A DNA stretch of 64,000 nt from Beta vulgaris subsp. vulgaris (GCF_026745355.1 NC_079210.1:7681972-7745971), one strand, 5' to 3'; counted from the stretch's first letter, positions 45,101 to 57,101 are shown. Made by a program: numbers and translations. The notes: generated by a model not told the origin, from the letters alone.

Positions 45101-48100
45101 TACGCCAATTAAGAAAATATTGCATAAGTAGGAAAGAATTTCATAGAAAGATGAATAAAGAAAATGGGAAAAACTTCAAGAAACAACGAGACTATATTAT
45201 TAATAAAATCTAATATTCTATTTGAATTTCATAACAGATTCAATTAGTATTGAGATATTTAATTTTTCATTTTGATTGCCTAAACGTTGCCAAAATACTT
45301 ATGTATTCCATATTTAATTTGATTTGTTTGTTTTTTTTTAACACAAAATAGGGCATTATATTAGAAAATCAGTTTACTACATCATAAACAGAAACTAGCA
45401 TATTTAATTTGATTTGTTTGTTAACCCTCATAACTTTTAAGAAGAATTCCACCCACAAAATATGTAACCCATATAGAATCCAAATATACATTTTTTGTCA
45501 GAATAGATAATGTTAGAGTTCCAACTCGACCAAAAGCTCAAACTGATGGTTGGAACTACATGAAGAATTTTACGTTCCATCATATCCGTACGTGAGAACA
45601 CATTGAAGTATGGATATAACACAAACCTCCCTCATTCCTGGCCGTAGATATTCCACTTATAAAGGAGCGGGGGGATGAGATTGGGACCATACCCATAACA
45701 TTATTGTCAAATGGGCTCTGATACGATGTCAAAAGACCAAATTGACTAATTGAGTAAAAACATACACTGATGATTAGATCCCCTTGAACCGTTTTATACT
45801 TCATCTGTGATCAGTTAAATCTGTACACGAAGCACTCGTGTCTTAAATGGATTCAAGAACTAGTTATTACGGTTCAAGGTGTACATTAGTTTATATTTAT
45901 ACAACTAAGAAGTACTTATGAATCTAAGTAATGTAATTAGTAAAAGTATTAAAACTTAGAGCGGAGAAAATTTTTGCTATTAATTTTTATTGAATACCTT
46001 TTGGAAGTATATGGAGTTGTGTATCAATTACCTGTAGTCCTGTAGTAAGTGTTAAATGAGCAAGTCAAACATGTAGAACAATTTGAACATTCTATCATCA
46101 AGTCTTACGTAGAGACTAGAAAGTATACCAATAAGAGTTGGTTCAAGTGGTAAGCAGTTTGATGTTGCTTAAGTGAAATTTCGAGTTAATGTCTCTCTGT
46201 ATGCATAAACAGATAAATTCTTGTTGGAAAACTCACCCATAAGAGTCAGGTGTGCAACCCGAATCGGACTCCGATGGAGTGGGAGCAAAGCTCACAACCA
46301 CAAAAACAAGACTAGAAAGTGTTATTTCCTGTGTATATTTGTCTTTAAGTAGGACTTCGTGTTTCTTCTATAGTTCCATTACGGTAGGCTATATTCGGAT
46401 TTTTCTTATGGCGGACGGTAGTCGGTAGGAACACTCGTAATGATGTCTACTTTTCCGTCCCATATTATTTGTGATAGATGTGATAGAACTCATGCGTTTG
46501 ATTCAGATCACAAATTTTTTTGAGATAATTGTTATATCATGTAATAACGCAAAAAGCAACATTCTTCTATAAAAAAACTCAAATCACATGATATGAATAA
46601 CATAATAACACAAAATTCATGTCATTATTTGTATAGTCGTAATCATTTTTGTTGGAGTTTATGTCATTACTTGCATATCAGATTTTATTACACAATAAGT
46701 TATGGTATAACATGTTACCCAAGAAGCACTCTTTAAATCCTAATAGAGGCACTTTAGGTGTGGGAACTTCCCCTTATCCTTCCCCCTACTCCTAAGGAGC
46801 CTTGCTTGCAAACTCGTGCCGTGTTGACCTGTGCGAGGTTACGATCCGGTTAAGGCGCCTTCTCCTTACATACAAGAAGAAAAAAAGCAATCTTTAAATT
46901 ATTCGGTCTAAATTAGAAATATATACAACTTTATACTCTCTCCGGTCTTTATTAGTTTACCAGTATTCCTTTTTGGGATGTCCCTTATTAGTTTACCCAT
47001 TTCTTTTATTTCTACTTTTGGAATGGGACCACTAACATTTTATTACACATACATTCAACTTTAATATAAATTAATACTTTTTCTTTCTTTTTATGACCCA
47101 CAACATTTTTCTCCTAAAACTCTGTGCAAAAGAAAGAGATAAACTGATAAAGACCAGAGGGAGTATAACATTGATCTTTCTACTTAATAAGAAAATGATT
47201 CAGTTTCACATGAAAAAACTAATACCAAGGCAGCGCAATTGAGCGCGACCTGCCCAACTGAAGGAGAAGAGTTCCGACCACTTACAAGTTGGAAGAAATT
47301 TCCATCAGAAACCATTAATCAGCAATAGTAGTAGCTCCTTAAAATTATGACAAAATTAATGACATTCTCTCCCCTTCTCCATTATGAGATTAATCACATG
47401 TATGCACAGCAAGCAACGGATCAACAATGTAACAGTTTTAGCTTAATCAATAACTAGGCCCCGATATGATCTAATTTAATTTGGAATCAAAGTGAAAGAC
47501 ATGAACTAAACTCGATCTAAATGACCAACATAACATCTTAATTACGACAAACAATATTGAATCATAAATCCAAACGCCACACACGGCGTTCGAGGATGAA
47601 CTTGCTTAGGTGACTCAAGTTGCACTAGCTTAATTAATTACACAGCTAAAATGGACTTCCTTATGCAGGTTCAGTCCTTTACAACAGAAGCTGATGTTGA
47701 TGCATGGCTTCTTAGTAATCCGATGTATTGCTCAGGAGTGTTGCATTTCATGGAACGAAACGAGACAACAATAAGCTATGGTGTTCAAACTAATTCTACA
47801 GCTGTACAACGAAGAGGGAAGTATGAAGATCCTACCTCCAAATTTCAAATTCCACTCCAGATTGCTGCAGAACGTGAGATAGCAAGATTTCTTATTGGAG
47901 GTACCCTTAATTTTTATGTTACTTCTACTCATTCTTTTCTAATACTGTTTCTATATTGTTTTAGCTTCGCCTGTCCAAAAATTATTAAAAGAGACCGTCT
48001 AATTTTAATATAAAATTAGACCTAGTCACTAAATAAACTAGTCACGGAAAGAAATTAACCTAGTCATTATTGAGCTAATTCTATTTTAATATTGGGCTTA

Positions 48101-51100
48101 CCATTGCCTAATTTTAATTTAAAAGTAGGCGGTTTTTACAAGACAACCTCCTTTCTATCTTGAAATATTGTATCGAAGTTTGAAAACTTTAACTATATGT
48201 AGTGATTTTTATATATGGAAAAAGATATTTATGTGGGATCTTGTTAGATTCATCTTGATATATACTTCCTCCGGTCTTTATTAGTTTACCCCTTTATTTT
48301 GCACAGAGTTTTAGGAAAAATAATGTTGCGGGTCATAGAAAGAAAGAGAAACTATTATTTTATGTCAAAGTTTGAATGTATGTGTGATGTGGTCTTATTT
48401 CAAAAGTAGAAAAAAAAACTAATAAGGGACATCCCAAAATGAAATACGGGTAAACTAATAACGACCGAAGGGAGTATTTTACAAATACCAACTTCCCGTA
48501 GTTTTTAGTAATACCTAGAGATATTGATACCCAAAGATAGGAAAAGATTAAAAATAAAATACAAAGAGAGTACTTGTTATTCCCTACATTTCTTGATGTT
48601 TAACCAATTTTGCTTTTTGTTCGGATTATGCTTGTCCAGATCCAAATTTTAGCTGGACGATTGGTTTCAAAGAATTTGCACACCCTGCTCGAGACCCCTT
48701 CTCTGCTATTGGCACTATTGGTCCGACCTTTTTCCTTGCCGTTGCCATGTTTGGTTTTGTGTTCCAGTTGAGTTCCCTAGTGATGGAGAAAGAACTAAAA
48801 CTTAGACTGGTTATTCCCCTACTCTCATAAAATTTAACGAAATTAGTTTCTGTAAGAAATTTTATGCACTACATTGAAGATTACATGTCTAATATATATA
48901 TATATGGTGTGCTTTTTCAGGGGATGAGTATGATGGGACTGTATGATACTGCCTATTGGATGTCCTGGCTAGCTTGGGAGGGTGTTCTTGTGGTTGTTTC
49001 ATCAACTTTCATCGTACTATTTGGCAAGATGTTTCAGTTTGATTTCTTCTTACACAACAATACTACAATCTTGTTCCTTGTCTTCTTTCTGTTCCAATTA
49101 AACATGGTAACTTCTCAATTGTATTTCCCATATTCATTTACGATCACATAATATCATATACTATCACTGTTTTTAAATACATGCAAGATCATATTTTTTA
49201 CACTATTTAAATATTAACTAGTGAGTGTCCCGGACGATTCCCCAGATTGTTTCTTTTCGTAATTTTTTATCTTGTGAGGAAAAAATTGATGTCATAATTT
49301 GAAGAATACAAGAAATTGGAGTAAGAGTTTATGTCTACAATGTCTACTATCATTACCATTAATGTGTTAGGTATCCAACTACTTGTGTAGTCTTTTAATG
49401 TGATATAATTACAAGACCTTATTATATTTTATATTGAAATACTCCTTCCGTCTTTTATTAGTTTACCCCTTTTGACTTTTGACACTATTCACATACATGA
49501 CTTTGACTATCTTTTGTAATTTGTATTTAAGGAAAAATATAGTCATGTGAGATCTTGTTAGATTCGTCTCAATGTGTATTATCCAAATATCAACTTTTTT
49601 TAATTTTTGCTTATCAAAAATTAGAGATATTAAGGTTCAAATTAGTATCTCGGCAAATGTGCCCCAAAGAAAGGGGTAAACTAATAGAAGACGGAGGGAG
49701 TATTAAACAATGATGTTATGTTGGAGCAATGGTTAAGCTTTCACTTTCTATTTCAAAGATCATGTGTTTGATACCTTCTAACCACATGACATATTTTTTT
49801 TAGTTGAGGGGTTTGACATGAAAATAGAGTATATTTGCATTAGAACCTTAGAGGAGAGTGCCACATGGCATATAGACATTCTTATGAACGCCTTTTAATA
49901 TATTAGTATAGATTATAGAGAAAAATGTAGAGCCTTTAAGATAGAGAAATTAGAGGCCACCATCTTTTGGGCAATTAATTTTTTCAAGAAAAAAGATATA
50001 TGAGTGTGTATTTTAAAGGAGAAAGTGGAGACACCAACCCTGTTAATATTTTACAAATTTTAGGAGTAAAACGAAGTCCATTTATGATATGTAGTAAGTA
50101 TTGTGATATTTTCTTTTTATGAAAATATAGCAAGTAACTTAAAACATAAGGAGTCATGAAGTAATATATTGTTGGATAATTAGTCTCAAAATGTATTTCC
50201 AAAAAATATGATTTTTTTGTAAATTTCACTAATCGATAATTAAAAATATTAAGAAATTAAAGTAGTGTATTAGCATGTGTGAAAGTCAATATGTTGCATG
50301 TATTTAAAAAGCGAATTTTGCGCTTACAAATAATTTTCAATCATTTACAAGTAATTTATCGAGTAAGCTCTTACGTGCTCTTTGATTTACCTACTTCAGA
50401 CCGTCTTTGCATTCGCACTATCAGCTTTCATTAGCCAATCATGTTCAGCCACAAACATAGGATTCTACAACTTTATCATCGGCATAATCTCTGAGGTTTG
50501 TTTTTCTAATCCCTCATAAAGTCTTGGTTAAAAGGTCAGGAAAATCAATATATATACTTGCTCACAAATGTTTGTCCATGTTTTGCAGATCGTGACCACA
50601 ATTGGATTTCCTTACAATAATAGGTTCTCTCAAACATACAGAGTCATATGGTCTTTATACCCTCCAAATTTATTCGCAAAGGCTCTTCATACACTCACTA
50701 AAGCAAGTAGGATACATCAGGACTCTGGAATGAGCTGGAGCCAAAGGACAAGATGTGCACCCAATGACGATAATTGTATTTTGACAATGGTGCGTATATC
50801 CAACAAATCTTGCGGGTAGTTTTTAGTGTTTAGAATAAGTTAAAAACAATAGTAAATTCAAATAGTTTTTTTAATTTATATAAACCACGAAGGTAGTATA
50901 AAGTACAAAGAAGGGGAGGTGAATTCAAACCTGTGACCTATTATTCACAGCACCTCAATCTTAATCACTAGGTCAAGACATACTTGATACTAAATTCAAA
51001 TAGTAGTATTTGGTCTTTGGTATGTCAGAAAAAGGTAACGAAACTAGATTTTAGAATAATGTAAGGAAAAAGCTATAGAATTTAGCTTGAATCAAAGTAC

Positions 51101-54100
51101 TACTTTTTTGTTGGGTTGACAAAGCATCCTCATAAATTAAAATAGTTTGTTACAATCCTCAATATATTGAGTTCTACAATAATTAGGGGGCGAGGGAGGG
51201 AACACCCTAGAAACATTACACGCCATATCCGAAATCCTACAATATTTAGCTAAAACATCTGCCAAATGATTACGCTGCCTTACACACTGTTGGAGCTTAA
51301 CATGATGAAGAGTTTCTAGTAACCCCTTGCACATAGTGATAAGATTACAATATTTGTCAACATAATTGTCATGAACGATGAGCTGCAAGGCATTTCTACA
51401 ATCAGTGTACATCTTCACAGAGGTGAACTGTTATATCTACACCATGAGGAGCCCCTCCTGTATAGCTTGAAGTTCTGCTGCAATAGGATCATTGGCATAA
51501 CTTTTCTTACTAAACCCCAATATCCACCTTCCTGTAGAATCGTGAACAACAACACCAAGGCCCACACAACAATGTAAATGCAAGAAAGAGGCATCAACTG
51601 TAACAATAAAATTAGATGGAAAGGTGGCAAACCTTGGAAGACTTATACCAAAGACAGGGGAGTCATTCGGTTTAGGTTTAGCTTTGGAAAAATCTAAGGC
51701 ACAATAGGTAGCATTGAAAAGATTTAATGGGACGGGGTTGGGGAGCATTTCGAAACACATATTCATTCCTATCTTTCCACAATTCATGGTATATGTAAGG
51801 GAAAACCTCTTTCCATTGAAGATTGCGAAAAGGTCGATTCAAAGTAAGATTATGTTGGAGCCAATGTGATAGAGGAAGATGCTTGTTTCGGTATGAGACA
51901 GATAAGGGCCTTACACGAGGACTCATGAGCACATTGCTTCCGGAACCAGTCTTGAATGTTTTTACATACATTACTCCCAACAATATTCCAAATCTTTTGA
52001 AAAAAGCTAGGATGAAACCATCTGGTCCTGGTGCTTTTAAGGGTTTCATATTAGATATGGCATGACGAATCTCATCAATAGAGGGAACAAAACCCTCCGA
52101 CATACTTCTAACATCTGCTACAATCACCCTATGGCATTGAGTTTTGTCTGTGAAATGCAAGCTTCTATAGAATTTTTGGATTATATTTTTTTATCCCTTC
52201 AATATCCTCAGTGTGATTTCCAACATCATCTCTAACACACAAGATACGAGATACATTTCTTTTAATAACAATGCTCCGGTGAAAGAACCTAGTGTTTCTC
52301 TCCCCACCCCATAATCGGTCCATTCTACTCTCAACACACCAAAGCCACTCTTTTTGCTCAAGGATTTTGAGTCTTTTCATTTTGGAGATCTGATTCAAGA
52401 TTTTGTTGAAAAAAGGACTAATTAGGATTACGTTGGAGATAAGCCTGGACCCCACTAAGTTGAGCTAAGACTGTTATTTTTCTTTGATAAACATTCCCAA
52501 ATACATTATTATTCCAAAGGATCATAGTACTACGCAAAAGGTCGAGAATAGTTTGGATATTAGAGTTATTAGGCCAATTTTGGAACATCATTTCAAAAAA
52601 GTTTTCATGAGTAAGCCACATGGGCTCGAACCTAAACAATTTAAGACCAACTTTAACAGGGGTATTGTCAAGCTTAATTAGAATGGGACAGTGGTCAGAA
52701 GTGATGCTCGGGAGATGCCATAAGCTAGCATTAGGAAACATATTTAGCCAATCCGGGTTTGCCCACCCGCTATCAATTCTTTGAAAAATAGGATTCCTTT
52801 TTCTTTTATTAATTAGACCATGTAAATTTAGGACCATTGAACCCCATATCAACCAATTTGCATGCATCCATAGTAGAAGCATACAACTTCGCTCTAGACC
52901 AACATATAACCTAACTTTTCATTTTTGCTAATAGTTTCACTAAAATCTCCTACTACAAGCCAAGGTTTATCCACATGAGAAGCAAACAGTTTTAAATCAT
53001 TCCACAATTCTTTCCTTTTCCATAATTTAGTGCTAGCATATATAGAAGACAAAATAAAAGAAGAATGGTTTGAATGTACCTCAATCACTCCATACACTCC
53101 TTTCACTCATTCTCCAATGACATGAAAGTCTAGCATAGATGACTTCCAAAGGAGAAGGATACCTCCCACAAAGTCATGAGGTTCCACAAAGTGCCATGCA
53201 TCAAACCCGACGCCCCCATGATCTCGTGCAATTTGTCACGACATTTCCACCAAAATCCTGAGCGTCGGATTATGTTGCTGCACCAAAAGCTGGAAATTGC
53301 GTTTAAAAGAAGGTCTCCCAATCCCTCTTACATACCAAAAAAGAATAATAATCCCTTTAGGCATGTTTGGTTTCGCTAGGAGCATCGCCAAGATATCCTC
53401 ATTTTCTATTTTCCATGGATCGACCTCGATCCCAGTTTTTGGATTGGTCCACATTCTTCTTTGGGGCCAGAACACCACCTGGGATTGTCAGGGGTTTCTT
53501 AACCCTCTTACCTCTTCCCAAAGGGCTGTTATGCCCATTTGCTTCTGTGGACAGGCTAGGCGCGCGGAAAGGATTGTGTCCGTATTATTGCTTAGCACTT
53601 GAAGTGTCACATTCATAGATTTCAAGAAAGCCACCGTTCTTATGAGAGGGAGGAGTGGCGCTGAGTCTATCCATGGACCCAAATTCTGGGTCAAATTTCT
53701 TTCGTCGAACTCGACTTTTACCTATTTTAAGAGGAACCAAGTTAGAAATATTCTCATTATTCAGGGAAACAATCCAGAAGTACTACTTTAAGTATAATAA
53801 AAAAATTCAACAGATATTTTGTTTCAAATGCTTATCTCAAATAACTAATATTACAAGTATTTCTAATAGCTACTAGTCTGCCGCTAACACCTAATAAAAC
53901 TGTTTTTCTCCCACATACTATTGATCTGATTTTGTCCTTTTAGCTTATGTTCCTTTTTAATACTCTTCATTCTTGCTTAGTCTCTTACAAAGTTTTAGTA
54001 TTAACCATTAATATAGTGCTCCATTCATGACAGAATGACATCTTCATATGGCTTTTAGGGACGTCTGTTATGTGGTTTGTCTTGGCTCTTTACTTTGACA

Positions 54101-55517
54101 ATATAATTCCAAACCCTAATGGAGTACGAAAATCAGTTTTCTACTTCATGTACCCTGGATATTGGACTGGCAAAGGCGGAAGCAAGGCAGAAGGTACCCA
54201 GTCGTTGCTATTTTTGTTTTATTTTCTCCAGTTTTCTCTCACATGGACTCTTTTCGATTTGTTTTGGTTAATAAGTTTCTCTTATATGGATGCATCAGAG
54301 GGTGGCCTATGTACATGCTTTCATTCTTCCTCGCAACTCGAGCACCCAACCCCTGAAGATGAGGATGTTCTTCAAGAAGAAAACATTGTAAAACAACAAG
54401 CACACGAGGGTGTTGTTGATTCAAATATTGCTATCCAAATATGCGGCCTTGCAAAGGCCTATCCGAGATCAACAACTCTTGGATGTTGTATATGCAAGAA
54501 AACCCCTCCTTACCATGCTCTCAAGGTAAAGAATGTTGTTACAGTTTCCGTGTTAGACAATACTCCCTCCGATTCTTTTTAATCTACACACTTTACTTTT
54601 TAGTCCGATTTTCTTTAATCTACACAGTATTGTATTTCTATTTTTGGTAACATGTCACATCTAATTTCTCCTCTCTTTCCACCCATGTCATTCACTTTTT
54701 ATTATTTTAACCCACTCTTTTGTTTCTTTCTCTCACTTTTCAATTTCTCTCTCCACCTTTTCAGCTTCTCTCTCATACTTTTGTACTTTCTCCTTAGTTT
54801 TCCCCCATAATGGAGTGAGTAAATTGAAATGAAACGGAGAAAAAACTAAATGTTATGCCTAAGTAGCTAAGTTTTCAATCGTTTCCCATGAAGATTTACA
54901 TGTTTTAAACAATGAAAAGACTGAAAAAGTGATCAAGTTTAGTGGAACTTTGTGCTGAAAGTTGGATATAAATATATACTTGTTAGGAACCTTGTTTAAA
55001 TTGGAGCCTTAATAAGGATAAGGGAGCGGTGCTTGTAAAAAGCAAGTAACCAACTCCTTAGTTTTAGGCTTACCTTATATGTGAAACTATGGTGTCATTT
55101 TCTCATGTTGTAAATGATTTCAGGCATTGCTGATAAATTAATTAAATGTTTATATTTCTTTTATTCGATCGATAATTAAATCATCAAATTTCCAGGGCTT
55201 ATGGTTGAATCTTGCCGAGGATCAGCTATTTTGCCTCTTAGGACCTAATGGAGCTGGTAAAACTACAGCAATCAATTGTTTGACTGGAATTACGCCAATC
55301 ACCAATGGAGATGGTAACAATTAGTTTTATACAATATTTGCCTTTTTATTATTAAGATTTAATTTCTCTGTGATATTAGTTTCTCTTACAATTACTGATA
55401 ATCCACAGCATTAGTCCAAGGACATTCCATCCGAAACTCTGTTGGCATGTCAAGGATTCGAAAAATGATAGGCGTGTGTCCACAGGTAGTCTTGTTACAC
55501 TATATTTCAAGTGCGAT

Positions 55518-55580
<63 letters not shown>

Positions 55581-57101
55581 ATGTAAAAGCTCACAACTTC
55601 TAAAACTCTATGACAGCATATTAAGTAACAAAATTGCCTTAATTCTTACAATCTAGTTTGATATTCTGTGGGATGTATTGACGGGTGAAGAGCACCTCAA
55701 CCTCTTTGCAAATATCAAAGGTTTACATTGTGAAGCAATTTCGATGGTATGTCTCCCATTGTAACCAAACAATTTATAGTCTCGTTCGGTTTCTTGTTCC
55801 GTTAGATATGACAATCGGTCTATTATTGATAACTTAAACCCAATTATTCAAAAAAAAAAAGATTTCCGGAACAAGGAAATACCGTTTTAATAGTTAATTG
55901 TCGCAACAATTGGATTTGGATCAGAATACCGAATTTAAATTGATTCTAAATGAGACAAAAGGGTATTTGAGACCGCTCAAGTGAGCCCTTATTGCAGCCC
56001 GTGCTACTAAATTAACTGCTTTATTTTTTGTCCCAACAATTATATTTTAAGACTCTAATCTCATCTTCATTAAGTTTAATAATGAGAATACACACAAAAA
56101 ATTCAAGTCAAGTAAATAATTAATTAGATGGATATTTAAAACTCTAGTATATATGATATACAGGTTGTTCAGAATTCTCTAACAGAGGTCAGACTAATTA
56201 ATGCTGCTAAAATGAGGGCTTCAAGTTACAGTGGAGGAATGAAACGTCGGCTAAGTGTTGCAATTGCACTTGTAGGTGATCCTAGAGTAATAATACTTGA
56301 TGAACCCGTAAGCATGGAATTATCAAAACTTATGATTTTTGTACTAAAAATTATGATGAAGAAATTTGTTATAAGTTTAGTTTTATATAAATTGCAGACA
56401 ACAGGTATGGATCCAATTAGCAGGAGACATGTATGGGACATAATAGAAAAAGCAAAACGAGGACGATCCATAATTTTAACGACACACTCCATGGAAGAAG
56501 CGGACACATTGAGTGACCGTATTGGAATTATGGTTAAAGGAAAACTCAGGTGCATTGGAACTTCCATCAGATTGAAATCGCGCTTTGGTACTGGTTTCGT
56601 TGCTCATTTGACCTTCGCTGAAAACGTTAATGGAATATCTGCCAGAGGAGATGCTAATTATATGAGCTCCTCTGCTGCTGTCATACAATTCTTTAAGCAT
56701 GTATGTTACATGAAAGAATTTATTTCTTTATAGTGCATCTTTTTGACAACTAAACATTCATGTTTATGTGTTTTTGTTGTAGCGTCTAGGTGTGGTGCCT
56801 AAAGAGGAGAATCAATCCTTCCTGTCTTTTGTTATCCCTCATGAAAAAGAGCAGCTACTAACGGTAAAAATATACATGTACAAATTTGTCATCAATTTAA
56901 TTTCATCTTCTGCGAATTGCTTAGTGAAACTGTTGCGATTGAATTTATAACCAGAAATTTTTTGAAGAACTTGAAGAAAGACTTGGAGAATTCGGTATAG
57001 TTGATATCCAACTTGGTCTTACGAGTTTGGAAGAAGTTTTCCTAAATATTGAAGGCCAAGCTAAGAAGGAACATGTTCCAGCTGAGGGAAAATTATATTA
57101 G
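42191..57101 (+). CDS. ABCA-subfamily ABC transporter, half-size, ABCA2-like (15 exons)
   Basis: Membrane ATP-driven transporter of the plant ABCA (ATH) group; lipid-type substrates are inferred from the family. Exons: 42191-42559, 47669-47900, 48640-48809, 48921-49106, 50400-50495, 50589-50789, 54034-54193, 54299-54525, 55196-55313, 55409-55485, 55657-55746, 56164-56307, 56398-56700, 56783-56863, 56955-57101. All introns are GT-AG and the joined frame is open for 866 residues. A membrane segment at residues 31-49 and a cluster in exons 3-7 precede one nucleotide-binding domain. That domain has Walker A GPNGAGKTT (563-571), signature YSGGMKRR (664-671), Walker B VIILDEP (684-690) and H-loop H720 (TTHSMEEAD). 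The end, LEEVFLNI plus about 16 residues, is shorter than Arabidopsis ABCA2 as I recall it. The gene looks functional; intron 1 is 5.1 kb and intron 6 is 3.2 kb. Confidence 0.9.
43373..43555. repeat. About 180-bp dispersed repeat, copy 1
   Basis: It begins 'aaaattattaaaagaaacgg' and ends 'cttataagacaaactc'. Two other copies lie at 43596-44226 (interrupted) and 47976-48152. No target duplication was established; it may be a MITE. Confidence 0.7.
43596..44226. repeat. About 180-bp dispersed repeat, copy 2, interrupted
   Basis: The left part runs to 43727 and the right part resumes at 44173. Between them is the insertion at 43728-44172. Copies 1 and 3 read straight across this point. Confidence 0.75.
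43728..44172. mobile_element. GATCCTACGATCC-rich insertion with 9-bp target duplication
   Basis: GGTTACCAT is duplicated at 43719-43727 and 44173-44181. The 445-bp insert is rich in direct and inverted GATCC, CGATCCTACG and TAGGATC words near both ends, so the ends could fold back. A 9-bp duplication is typical of Mutator-like elements, although the terminal repeats are weak. Confidence 0.65.
45309..45422. repeat. Short poly(T)-headed insertion between 24-bp direct repeats
   Basis: A 24-bp sequence (CATATTTAATTTGATTTG plus TTTGTT) is repeated exactly at 45309-45332 and 45399-45422. The 66-bp insert starts with a T run then AACACAAAATAGGGC. This fits a minus-strand, strongly 5'-truncated retroinsertion. 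Confidence 0.65.
46125..46309 (+). mobile_element. SINE, 185 bp, with 11-bp target duplication
   Basis: GACTAGAAAGT flanks the element (46114-46124 and 46310-46320). The 5' part has a tRNA-like A-box (GTTGGTTCAAGTGGTAAGC) and a weak B-box (TTTCGAGTTAAT); the end is A-rich (CCACAAAAACAA). It lies in ABCA intron 1, same strand as the gene. Confidence 0.85.
46936..47163. mobile_element. Stowaway MITE (family A), 228 bp
   Basis: Ends CTCTCTCCGGTCTTTATTAG and the inverse of CTCCCTCTGGTCTTTATCAG, with TA on both sides (46934-46935, 47164-47165). Located in ABCA intron 1. Confidence 0.88.
47976..48152. repeat. About 180-bp dispersed repeat, copy 3
   Basis: Same family as 43373-43555, in ABCA intron 2. 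It reads 'gggcttaccattgcctaatt' where copy 2 is interrupted, giving the uninterrupted form. Confidence 0.75.
48160..48575. mobile_element. Stowaway MITE (family B) carrying a nested family A MITE
   Basis: The outer sequence has 'gtgggatcttgttagattc' before 48263 and 'caaataccaactt...agagatattg' after 48476, the order seen in the family B copy at 49442-49700. The outer ends are degraded, so limits are approximate. It lies in ABCA intron 2. Confidence 0.65.
48265..48474. mobile_element. Stowaway MITE (family A), 210 bp, nested
   Basis: Ends CTTCCTCCGGTCTTTATTAG and the inverse of CTCCCTTCGGTCGTTATTAG; TA flanks at 48263-48264 and 48475-48476. It interrupts a family B MITE. Confidence 0.88.
49218..49912 (-). 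mobile_element. Helitron, non-autonomous, 695 bp, with a nested MITE
   Basis: The minus-strand 5' end is TCTATACTAATATATTAAAAGG. The 3' end is CTAG preceded by an imperfect GC-rich hairpin (CTGGGGAATCGTCCGGG). It is placed between A and T. A tRNA-like A-box (GGAGCAATGGTTAAGCT) occurs on the + strand near 49724. It lies in ABCA intron 4. Confidence 0.8.
49442..49700. mobile_element. Stowaway MITE (family B), 259 bp, inside the Helitron
   Basis: Ends CTCCTTCCGTCTTTTATTAG and the inverse of CTCCCTCCGTCTTCTATTAG; TA flanks at 49440-49441 and 49701-49702. Confidence 0.9.
50867..50990 (-). mobile_element. SINE, 124 bp, with 14-bp target duplication
   Basis: TAAATTCAAATAGT flanks the element (50853-50866 and 50991-51004). 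On the minus strand it has an A-box (TGACCTAGTGATTAAG), a B-box (GGTTTGAATTC) and an A-rich tail (T-rich start on +). It lies antisense in ABCA intron 6. Confidence 0.85.
51107..53777 (-). pseudogene. Internally deleted L1-type LINE inside ABCA intron 6 (antisense)
   Basis: The target duplication is AAGTACTACTTT (51095-51106, 53778-53789). Read on the minus strand: a Pro/Leu-rich start, endonuclease parts (ILFWYVRGIGRPSFKRNF near 53350; LVVGDFSE near 52950; TSDHCPILIKLDN near 52700), then a linker (RNTRFFHRSI near 52280). Next is only the beginning of the reverse transcriptase (KAPGPDGF near 52020), directly followed by sequence that normally lies after the zinc-binding domain (ELWKDRNEYVFRN near 51770). 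An RNase H follows (TVDASFLHLH, AAELQAIQEGL, YTDCRNAL, NHLADVLAK; 51620-51200). Most of the polymerase is missing, including FADD. Confidence 0.88.
54563..54840. mobile_element. Degenerate Stowaway-like MITE
   Basis: The left end ACTCCCTCCGATTCTTTTTAATC is MITE-like; a weakly inverted right end (GGAGTGAGTAAATTGAAATG...ACGGAG) lies near 54812-54838. It lies in ABCA intron 8, just after exon 8. Confidence 0.45.
55522..55572. repeat. (TA)n microsatellite in ABCA intron 10
   Basis: About 50 uninterrupted bases of TA lie within a 171-bp intron, 36 bases after the 5' splice site. The repeat makes up nearly a third of the intron. Confidence 0.92.

Larger units (their letters stand above)
42560..47668 (+). 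other. ABCA intron 1 (5.1 kb), filled with insertions
   Basis: Bounded by GTTCAT and GCAG. It contains repeats at 43373-43555 and 43596-44226, the element at 43728-44172, a truncated MITE-like end at about 44356, the direct-repeat insertion at 45309-45422, a SINE at 46125-46309 and a MITE at 46936-47163. The rest is AT-rich with no further coding exon recognised. Confidence 0.75.
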
